64,000 nucleotides of DNA, from the NCBI RefSeq assembly GCF_003597125.1, contig NZ_QYYA01000004.1, positions 1 to 64,000 of the forward strand, in the 5' to 3' direction. How positions within the stretch are numbered: the stretch's first letter is position 1; each line of letters starts with the position of its first letter. Below, piece after piece: positions 57,785 through 64,000 of this stretch. The notes beneath the pieces were generated by a model. The model searched no databases and was not told where the DNA came from. It worked only from the letters and a program-made list of their open reading frames with translations. Made by a program: the position numbers and the translations under genes. This DNA comes from Alcanivorax profundi (lineage in GTDB: Bacteria; Pseudomonadota; Gammaproteobacteria; Pseudomonadales; Alcanivoracaceae).

Positions 57785-59740
57785 ATGGTTAACAGCAAAC
57801 CGGGCTACCGCGCCGACATTGAGGGCTTGCGCGCGCTGGCCGTGATTCTGGTCATTCTCTATCACTTCGAAGTGCCAGGTATCACGGGCGGCTTTATCGG
57901 TGTCGACGTCTTCTTTGTCATCTCCGGGTTTGTGATTACCCAGCTGCTGGAACGTGCTTTTGCCAAGGGAACCTTCCGCTTTGCAGACTTTTATGCACGC
58001 CGTATTCGCCGGCTCGTTCCCGTCTTTCTGCTGGTCTCCACCGTCACCTTTCTGATGATTTCACCGTTTTACATCGGTGACGCCTATTACATTTTTGCCA
58101 AGAGCTGGCTGTCATCACTGATCGGCATCAGCAACCTCTACTATTTCACCGAGCTGACGCAGTATTTCGCCCCAGAAACCCGCTCATTGTCGCTGCTGCA
58201 TACCTGGTCACTGGCGGTGGAAGAACAGTTCTATCTGATCTGGCCATTAACGCTCTACCTGGCCTACCGTTTTGGCAAAGGCCGCTCGGGTCACTGGCCG
58301 TTCCGAATAACCCTGCTGCTAACTTTTGCCCTGTCGGTCTACCTGGCCAGCCGCTGGCCAGCCGCGGCCTACTACCTGCTGCCTGCGCGGCTATTCGAAT
58401 TCATGCTCGGCACCGGCGTTGCCCTGTTTGCCAACCGGCTACCCCGCTTATCCCGCACGGCAGCGGAGAGCCTGTCCCTGGCAGGACTGGCCATGATCAT
58501 TGCCACCGCCCTGTTGCTCACCAAACATGATCACTTCCCCGGTTATAATGCCCTGTGGCCTACACTGGGCACCGCCCTTGTGATCTACGCGGGCCTTCAT
58601 CAACCGGGCACGGTGGCCGGACGACTGCTGAGCCTGCCAGTGATGGTCTTTCTCGGCGGCATTTCGTACTCTCTTTACCTGTGGCACTGGCCGCCAGTCG
58701 CACTCATGCATTACCAGTTGGTGGAGCTGACCGCCTGGAATCGCATCGCACTTTTGGCAGGCGTGGTCGTGGTCTCGTGGCTGAGCTACCGCTACGTGGA
58801 GAATCGCTATCGACACCGGCCCTGGAGCCTGAAGAAGTCCTTTATGGTGTTTGTGCTTGGCCCGCTTATTGCCATCTGGGCGATTCAGTCCACCATCCGC
58901 ATTGCCGACGACCTGAGCTTCCGGATCCCTGAAGAACGCCGCGAACTCTATACCATCATCGCCAACAACAACCCCGCAGACCTGTACAAGCGCTGCTTCA
59001 AAGGGGACCCGGTGGAGTTCAACACCGGCAACGCCTGCCTTTTCGGGGCTCCCGCAAAGGACGGCAAGCCCAACAGCATGCTGATCGGGGACTCCCACGG
59101 TATTGCCCAAATCGGTTTTGTCGAACAACTGATCGAAGGCAAGGGGTATTCCCTGTTGATGGTAACCCGCGCATCCACCCCCTTCCTGCCAACCCCCATC
59201 GCCGAAAAGGTACAAGCACGCGACCCCACCCAAGTGGCCCGCAATCACGCGCTGACAGAGTATCTGGAGCAACACCCGCCCATGACGGTGTTTCTTGGCG
59301 CATGGTGGAACTCCTATTTGAGAAATGAGGCGTATCAGCAACACTTCCTGCGCACCCTGAACTGGCTAATCGACCAAGGCCATACCGTGGTGATCTTGGA
59401 AGATGTCCCCGAACTGCCCTCTTCGTCCTATGCGGAGTGCCTGCTCAAGAACATGGATGACTGCACGATTGATGCGACAGAAGTCGAGCAAAACCTGATC
59501 AATTTCTATCGCTTTAAAGAAGCTGCCAGGGCACAGCATCCAGAGATTCTCTGGACCAATCCCCGCAAAGTTCTGTGTGACGAGCAACGCTGCCAGACTG
59601 TCCTCAACGGCATTCCACTCTATCGTGACGAAAGCCACCTGAACAACGTAGGCGCAGTTGAGATTGGCAAGGAATACCTGAAACGTTTCGACAATCCGCT
59701 ACCTGGGATACACGAAACCGAGCCGCAAACGCAACACTGA
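57785..59740 (+). CDS. OafA/YrhL-type membrane acyltransferase with SGNH domain
   Basis: A 651-residue protein. Ten or eleven membrane helices (residues 10-370) carry the acyltransferase_3 signatures 'YRADIEGLRALAVILVILYHF' (with His34 after the first helix), 'GVDVFFVISGFVITQLL' and 'LHTWSLAVEEQFYLIWPL'. The C-terminal periplasmic part (residues 385-640) is an SGNH hydrolase fold: 'LIGDSHGIAQIGFVEQL' (GDS) and the late 'DESHLNNVGAVEIGKEYL' (DxxH). Such proteins O-acetylate lipopolysaccharide or other surface glycans. It follows the protease by 42 bases and may share its promoter. Confidence 0.9.
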   Translation: MVNSKPGYRADIEGLRALAVILVILYHFEVPGITGGFIGVDVFFVISGFVITQLLERAFAKGTFRFADFYARRIRRLVPVFLLVSTVTFLMISPFYIGDAYYIFAKSWLSSLIGISNLYYFTELTQYFAPETRSLSLLHTWSLAVEEQFYLIWPLTLYLAYRFGKGRSGHWPFRITLLLTFALSVYLASRWPAAAYYLLPARLFEFMLGTGVALFANRLPRLSRTAAESLSLAGLAMIIATALLLTKHDHFPGYNALWPTLGTALVIYAGLHQPGTVAGRLLSLPVMVFLGGISYSLYLWHWPPVALMHYQLVELTAWNRIALLAGVVVVSWLSYRYVENRYRHRPWSLKKSFMVFVLGPLIAIWAIQSTIRIADDLSFRIPEERRELYTIIANNNPADLYKRCFKGDPVEFNTGNACLFGAPAKDGKPNSMLIGDSHGIAQIGFVEQLIEGKGYSLLMVTRASTPFLPTPIAEKVQARDPTQVARNHALTEYLEQHPPMTVFLGAWWNSYLRNEAYQQHFLRTLNWLIDQGHTVVILEDVPELPSSSYAECLLKNMDDCTIDATEVEQNLINFYRFKEAARAQHPEILWTNPRKVLCDEQRCQTVLNGIPLYRDESHLNNVGAVEIGKEYLKRFDNPLPGIHETEPQTQH

Positions 59741-59818
59741 AGGCGGTCCAGACTGATGCTGTTTGTATTTAACAGGAAGCGACACGGGCACCCTGAAAGT
59801 GGACCGGAAAGCCATCCC

Positions 59819-60829
59819 CTAGCTTCCGCCACTGGCCTGAAACTGCGGCAGTGATGCCAGAATATCCAGCGCATGGCGACGCTTGGCCGGGTCGTAAAGG
59901 TCCACCGTGACCATCAGCTCATCCACTTCTACCGTGGCCAGCAGCTGTGCCAACTGCTCCTCAATGGCCGGCGCATCGCCCAGCAGCTGCAGCCCCAGAA
60001 AACCTTTCACACCCGCTTCTTCCTGCGGGTGCCAGAGTCCCTCCATTGATGCCACCGGAGCTTTCATCCACAGCGGCTGGCCACGGAACAAGGCGAGAAT
60101 ACGCTGATAACTGGTGGTACTGAGATAACGCGCTTCGGCAGCCGAATCCGCCGGTACTGCCGGCACAGCCAACATGGAATAAGGCTCGGCCAACTGGGCT
60201 GACGGCTGAAACTGGTCGCGGTAAATTCTCAAGGCCTCCTGGTACAGGCGCGGCGCAAAGTGGCCGGCAAAGGCATAAGGCAGTCCTTGCTGCGCTGCCA
60301 GCTGTGCGCTGAAAAGGCTTGAGCCCAGCAACCAGATCGGCACATTGGTACCCGCTCCAGGAATGGCATTCACCCCCCGAGAGGAATCCAGCGGTCCCAA
60401 TAAACGCTGCAGCTCGGCAACATCCTGTGGAAACTGCTCCGCCCCCAACCCTTCTCGCCGCAGCGCTCGACTGGTCATGGGGTCCGTCCCCGGCGCCCTG
60501 CCCAGCCCCAAATCAATACGCCCAGGATACAAGTGTTCCAGCGTCCCGAATTGCTCAGCGATTACCAGCGGTGGGTGGTTTGGCAACATGACACCACCCG
60601 AGCCAATCCGGATCGACGCCGTTTTACCAGCAACATGCCCAATCAGCACCGACGTCGCCGCACTGCTGATCCCTTGCATATTATGGTGTTCGGCGAGCCA
60701 GAACCGACGAAAGCCAAGAGACTCCGCATGGCGGGCATACGCCACACTGTTGTCAATGGTCTGACTAACGCTATCGCCTTCACGAACTGACGCCAGCTCT
60801 AGCAATGAAAAAGGAATCGTTTTCGACAC
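59819..60829 (-). CDS. LLM-class flavin-dependent oxidoreductase
   Basis: A 336-residue luciferase-like monooxygenase family protein. The GTG start at 60829 (GGGAGGAG upstream; [18 protein letters not shown]) is preferred over the longer frame to 60925. It has '[86 protein letters not shown]', the family's FMN-binding and substrate region. It likely oxidises an organic compound using reduced flavin from a separate reductase. Some alkane monooxygenases (LadA) belong to this class, but the sequence alone does not show that. Confidence 0.88.
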   Translation of the reverse strand: MSKTIPFSLLELASVREGDSVSQTIDNSVAYARHAESLGFRRFWLAEHHNMQGISSAATSVLIGHVAGKTASIRIGSGGVMLPNHPPLVIAEQFGTLEHLYPGRIDLGLGRAPGTDPMTSRALRREGLGAEQFPQDVAELQRLLGPLDSSRGVNAIPGAGTNVPIWLLGSSLFSAQLAAQQGLPYAFAGHFAPRLYQEALRIYRDQFQPSAQLAEPYSMLAVPAVPADSAAEARYLSTTSYQRILALFRGQPLWMKAPVASMEGLWHPQEEAGVKGFLGLQLLGDAPAIEEQLAQLLATVEVDELMVTVDLYDPAKRRHALDILASLPQFQASGGS

Positions 60830-61145
60830 AGGGCTCCTCCCATTAAGCCAGCATTGGATTGGGTTCGAATCAGAAATTTCAAGGTGGCACCCATTGACGA
60901 GTAATCTACAAATGGGCGGAATCATGGCCTCTTATCCCAGCGAGCATGTCGACTTGCATGATCCACCGCAACCGTCCTGTAAAACCTCGCGGAAATGGGA
61001 CACCTGACCCTCAAGATTCCGAACGCGACAAGAGCTGAAGCCCGATAAAACTCAGGCGGCACGCATAAATTTACGATCAGTGAAAAATCAGAGAATCACT
61101 AAGGGTTGCGCAGGTGACGTTCAAATTATTGGGCACCTCCGATTA
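60830..61145. repeat. RAYT 3'-tail relic and first long repeat copy (R1)
   Basis: From about 60950 the sequence GATCCACCGCAACCG resembles the 3' end of RAYT genes, leading to AAATGGGACACCTGACCCTC at 60993. From there to 61147 the sequence matches 62389-62532 closely; the shared core ends in CTCAGGCGGCACGCATAAATT at 61051-61071. This is the left boundary of the AT-rich accretion zone. Confidence 0.7.
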
Positions 61146-61438
61146 TTAACGATATCGCCGATAATTATTCATTATGATTTTTAAATGCCATCCCCATGCA
61201 AAAAACAGGAAAGCCACTACAACCCCTCCCCAAGCAACATCATCAGCAACCAAGGCCTCCCCATTCTTTATATCTACAAACGGCACACCTATGAGAGAAA
61301 GAAAAGCCGCAATAAAAAAAACCATGCTTTGACCTATAAAAAGAACAGACCTATCTGAAAACCCTGTAAAACTTTTTATATATGGATCAAAAAAACCGTC
61401 AAAATCTCAAGAAAAATAAACACCGAAATAAAAAACAT
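61146..61438 (-). pseudogene. Small AT-rich membrane-protein gene, frame broken in an A7 tract
   Basis: On the minus strand from ATG 61438 the frame reads MFFISVFIFLEILTVFL, then a run of seven As in the plus strand (61389-61395) shifts the frame. In the other frame it continues DPYIKSFTGFSDRSVLFIG to ..HLKIIMNNYRRYR and stops at 61146. One added base would give a product of about 97 residues with three hydrophobic segments. It appears related in pattern to the gene at 62546. Either the gene is dead or the tract was misread. Function unknown. Confidence 0.55.
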
Positions 61439-61454
61439 AACATCACCAAAGACC

Positions 61455-61476
61455 GAGGGTGTCGGGCCTCCCATTT
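61455..61476. repeat. RAYT-associated repeat word, minus orientation
   Basis: GAGGGTGTCGGGCCTCCCAT is an inverted variant of the AAATGGGACACCTGACCCTC word at 60993. Equivalent copies lie at 62201 and 63963 (minus) and 62389 (plus). Confidence 0.65.
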
Positions 61477-61552
61477 CCCTTTTCGACCTGCGAAGCCACT
61501 CTGTCATTATCAGAAAACGCACAACAATAATAAGGAGGCCATGGCAAATTAA

Positions 61553-61670
61553 TGGCTTGACGGACACTACACCATTACCGCGATCGGCGAACACTTTGGC
61601 TGCGGACGATCCACCGTCAACCGCGCCGTCAAAGCCTTTCTTTGGAAACGAGAGACCTGGCACCAGCTCA
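61553..61670 (+). pseudogene. C-terminal fragment of a REP-associated tyrosine transposase
   Basis: The plus strand from 61553 encodes WLDGHYTITAIGEHFGCGRS followed by TVNRAVKAF and a WKxETW tail. This is the small helix-turn-helix at the C-terminus of one RAYT subgroup. A stop codon directly precedes it and there is no N-terminal domain, so only the tail remains. The frame continues open to 61738 without further similarity. Confidence 0.65.
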
Positions 61671-61699
61671 CCAATTTTCACCCCCGGTTTTCCGATTCG

Positions 61700-62173
61700 T
61701 TATTTTTGGGAGTTAAACTTTCGCTGCCGAGAACCTAGAACAACAAGAAACGGAAATAAAATTAAGCAGCCACTTATCAAAATAGCCAGCACAACTCTCC
61801 CATATGTAACCCCACCCCCATAACTATCAAGCCCCTCAAAATCAAGCCTAAAGGGTTCATTACTGGAAGAACCTCGAAAATATGCTGTCACACTCCTACC
61901 GACATAATCATGATTCTCTTTTGGAGTCCTGCAGCTTCCTCTCCTGGCCCCCAGGGTATATTTTCGACCTGAAGCACCAAACAGATCAAAAACATCTGAT
62001 TTCCCAGTGCTGTAACAACGATAAGATGTAATTACATCGTCGATCACAACAACGCCCTCATCTTCAGAAGAAGGCACATCAAGAAGAATCGCAATAACAA
62101 TTGCAGAGCAAAAACACACACACGCAAAAGCCTCCCAAGGCTTTGCGTAATAGAAAAGGTTTGTTTTATTCAT
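61700..62173 (-). CDS. Hypothetical membrane protein in the AT-rich zone
   Basis: A 157-residue protein from ATG 62173 (an in-frame ATG lies at 62182). It has a hydrophobic segment at residues 15-35 (AFACVCFCSAIVIAILLDV) and another near the C-terminus (VVLAILISGCLILFPFLVVLG), with an 80-residue hydrophilic middle containing 'CYSTGKSDVFDLFGASGRKYTLGAR'. No known domain. AT content is much higher than that of the main genome, and it is flanked by RAYT relics on both sides. It is probably horizontally acquired. Confidence 0.6.
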   Translation of the reverse strand: MNKTNLFYYAKPWEAFACVCFCSAIVIAILLDVPSSEDEGVVVIDDVITSYRCYSTGKSDVFDLFGASGRKYTLGARRGSCRTPKENHDYVGRSVTAYFRGSSSNEPFRLDFEGLDSYGGGVTYGRVVLAILISGCLILFPFLVVLGSRQRKFNSQK

Positions 62174-62200
62174 TACCATCAATCGACAAATTAAAAACCG

Positions 62201-62388
62201 AGGGTGCCAGGTCTCACATTTCCTTTTTCGACTTTCGAAGACACTTTCTGATTATCAGAAAACGTACAATAACAATAATTGGGTCATCTAAAATTCATGG
62301 CTTGACGGACCCTACACTATTACCGCGATCGGCGAACATTTTGGCTGCGGACGATCACCGTAAACAGCGTCGCAAAATCTTTCATAAG
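62201..62388 (+). pseudogene. Second RAYT C-terminal fragment (T2)
   Basis: From 62298 the plus strand reads WLDGPYTITAIGEHFGCGRS and then a stop; the DNA continues as a degraded version of the first fragment up to the AAATGGG word at 62389. The region from 62201 to 62260 matches 61455-61510. It is a diverged duplicate of the fragment at 61553. Confidence 0.6.
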
Positions 62389-62532
62389 AAATGGGGGACC
62401 TGACCCTCAAGATTCCGAACGCGACAAGAGCTGAAGCCCGACAAAACTCAGGCGGCACGCATAAATTTTCGATCAGTGAGACATCATAGACAGGCTAAAA
62501 AGTGTGCAGGAGATATTCCAATTTTTGGACAG
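62389..62532. repeat. Second long repeat copy (R2)
   Basis: It matches R1 (60993-61147) over about 145 bases, nearly perfectly through CTCAGGCGGCACGCATAAATT (62447-62467), then with increasing divergence. It ends just before the stop codon of the gene at 62546, as R1 does for the gene at 61146. Confidence 0.8.
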
Positions 62533-62545
62533 CCCAATTATTTCG

Positions 62546-62863
62546 TTATTTCTTCGACCTTTTTTTATTTTTTAACCTTTCCTTCCTTTGATGTAAAGCC
62601 GCCCCCCAAAAACAGATAACAAATAGAGATACAGAAAAATATAAATACCACAAAGGGTCAACAACCTCACCTTTCCTATTAACCATATCCCCGTCTGTCA
62701 AAAAAGGAATCAGGTTCAAAAAAAGCATACCCCCTCCAAATGATATCCATTCTCGAGCTGCCTTTTCTATTAACGGCCTCCGTTTATAAACAAAATAATT
62801 AATAAAAGTCATAGCAACAATACATACTATAAATGATATAAAAACAGAAAAAGCGTAAATCAT
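62546..62863 (-). CDS. Hypothetical small membrane protein in the AT-rich zone
   Basis: A 105-residue protein with three hydrophobic segments (residues 2-25, about 43-56 and 72-92) and a basic C-terminal tail (HQRKERLKNKKRSKK). By eye its second half (DGDMVNRKGEVVDPLWYLYFSVSLFV) resembles the broken gene at 61146 (FVDIKNGEALVADDVAW..), so the two may be distant paralogues. GAGAGTGAAG lies just before the ATG. No known family. Confidence 0.6.
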   Translation of the reverse strand: MIYAFSVFISFIVCIVAMTFINYFVYKRRPLIEKAAREWISFGGGMLFLNLIPFLTDGDMVNRKGEVVDPLWYLYFSVSLFVICFWGAALHQRKERLKNKKRSKK

Positions 62864-62921
62864 TCTTCACTCTCATGATTTCTTTCTAAACTATCTAACA
62901 CAACCTGTGCGCACCGAAGTT

Positions 62922-62942
62922 CTCAGGGGGCACGCATAAATT
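62922..62942. repeat. Third short copy of the conserved repeat (R3)
   Basis: CTCAGGGGGCACGCATAAAT differs at one position from the core shared by R1 and R2. It lies just beyond the stop of the RAYT pseudogene, as the other copies lie beyond the stops of the small membrane-protein genes. Confidence 0.7.
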
Positions 62943-62949
62943 CAAACAA

Positions 62950-63863
62950 TCATAACCAACGCTTGCATCCCACCAAGCGCTGCCCCCAAACCCATTTTCG
63001 CCCCATCGTTTCCGCAAACGCTTTCATTTTATCAAGCGCCCCAACAGCAACAGGCTGGTGGGATATCGCTCCTCGCTTTTCATCCCGTACCGCCCGACCC
63101 ATGCTATCCACTAATTCCAGATAATCCATCAATCTGAATCGGCATACACTTTCTTCTTCATCTGCTTCAATCGTGTGGGCACCAACCAGCGGCATAAGAG
63201 ACGGTTTCTTTCTAGCCCCAGCTGCGTGATGGAGCGCCTGCGAGCGCTGCTGGATGGAGGTGTAGTCCGACTCTTCCGGGTTGGCCGCCATCTCGGCCTG
63301 GACGGGGTTTAAGTCCACATAGGCCATGCACTGAAGTAGCGCTTTTTCATCCAGCAGGGCCTGACACTTGTAACGGCTTTCCCAAAATCGGCCTTTGCAA
63401 CAATCTTCTTCGTTGGCGCGGCGTGCAAGGTATTCATTCAGGCACTTCATGAACCAGCCCAGGTCATAGAGGCGCTCTCGCCATTGAGCAACAATTTCGC
63501 GTGCTTTCAGCGCTTCTGCTTCATCCAGCTTCCCTGCCAACCACCGTTTCACGATCAGCGGTCCGCTGAAAGCTGCATCCAGCGCGCTGCCACCTCTTCC
63601 TCTGTCCACGAAAGCGCCCTCTTTTGGCTGATGCGAAGCACAAGGTGGTAGTGATTCGACATCACCGCATAAGCACACAGATCAATGGCAAAGACCTCCA
63701 CAAGAACTGACAGCCGATCCACCACCCACTGACGGCGGTGTTCATAATCCTGTCCGGAGTAGAGGTCCTTGCCACACAGAAAGGCGCGACGTACACAGCG
63801 GCAGATGCAGTGATAGCACGAAGTAGAATCCAGGGATACCTAGGCGTAGCGTGCTCGGGTCAT
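62950..63863 (-). pseudogene. REP-associated tyrosine transposase (RAYT, Y1/HUH), inactivated
   Basis: From ATG 63863 the frame reads MTRARYA then a TAG at 63842-63840, where relatives have Gln, and continues VSLDSTSCYHCICRCVRRAF with the HUH motif 'MSNHYHLVL'. At an AAA (63569-63571) the frame shifts; adding one base restores 'FSGPLIVKRWLAGKLDEAEA' and the family's 'KGRFWESRYKCQALLDEKALLQCMAYVDLNPVQA', which contains the catalytic-type Tyr region. It ends at 62950. Two lesions mean no full product. RAYTs move REP elements, and this one may have acted on the REP-like repeats in the window. Confidence 0.85.
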
Positions 63864-64000
63864 GGGTTGCCTCCTTGCTTATCCATGACCCAACAATACT
63901 GACCAAAAGAAAAGATAAATATCAGCTATCGGCCGCGCACCTTGTAGGAGATCTACCAATTTGAGGGTGTCCCCGACTTTTTTGATTATATCGAAATGTT
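63864..64000. other. Upstream flank of the RAYT pseudogene
   Basis: 137 bp. It contains a minus-orientation copy of the RAYT-associated word (GAGGGTGTCCCC at 63963) near the window edge. No further gene is visible. Confidence 0.45.

Noticed and set aside
60993-62942. Integron-like gene cassettes with attC sites
   Set aside because: The repeated element has no GTTRRRY core or inverted attC arms, and no integrase gene is present; RAYT relics fit better.

Overview
The window is about 64 kb of GC-rich gammaproteobacterial chromosome. Gene content and protein style suggest a marine hydrocarbon-degrader of the Alcanivorax type: ornithine-lipid genes, TRAP transport with a TatT lipoprotein, a catabolic acetolactate synthase-like/aldehyde dehydrogenase pair, an archaic chaperone-usher pilus, tandem membrane desaturases and an EfpL/YeiP factor. 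The genus is inferred from recall of families, not from a search. I see no rRNA, tRNA or CRISPR array.

Left edge (1-1.7 kb): the end of an IS3-family element abuts, and apparently supplies the stop codon of, a small DNA-binding-like gene. An intergenic stretch rich in REP-like palindromes follows. 1.7-10 kb: a GLUG-repeat surface lipoprotein whose reading frame is broken in a C7 tract, a tiny acidic protein, a membrane-anchored amidohydrolase, and the acetolactate synthase-like and aldehyde dehydrogenase genes. 10-20.6 kb: a four-gene spore-coat-U/chaperone-usher pilus operon behind a perfect CRP/Vfr-type site, a GH114-like glycosidase, a KefB-type K+/H+ antiporter, a PstS-like/porin pair and a GST-like protein. 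20.6-31 kb: a LuxR regulator, an ABC1/UbiB-type kinase, an M19-like dipeptidase lipoprotein, a lipoprotein fusing a parallel beta-helix to a di-haem cytochrome-like domain, a PAS-LuxR regulator and an acyltransferase.

31-35.7 kb: aconitase acnA with a structured leader and strong terminator, then a periplasmic coiled-coil/GNAT pair and a possible small RNA. 35.7-42.5 kb: a divergent lipid-modification cluster (SDR and MpaB-type oxygenase on one side; TetR, AraC, two paralogous desaturases and a second SDR on the other) around a perfect 22-bp palindrome. 42.5-55 kb: a compact inverted-repeat double terminator, a TRAP operon with tatT, an operon of EfpL, aminopeptidase and rhomboid, the olsBA ornithine-lipid operon, a double-CDGSH protein with a binding-protein-like partner, and ppc. 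55-61 kb: a membrane protein with a degenerate GGDEF domain, a secreted trypsin with a GlyGly-CTERM-like tail, an OafA-type acyltransferase and a luciferase-like monooxygenase.

The right edge (60.9-64 kb) is clearly different: AT-rich, with repeated modules made of REP-associated transposase (RAYT) remnants and a conserved repeat ending in ACGCATAAATT. These separate small minus-strand membrane-protein genes, and the region ends with a RAYT pseudogene. It looks like an accretion zone for horizontally acquired small genes and is, with the lipid cluster and the beta-helix/cytochrome locus, the most interesting part of the window.
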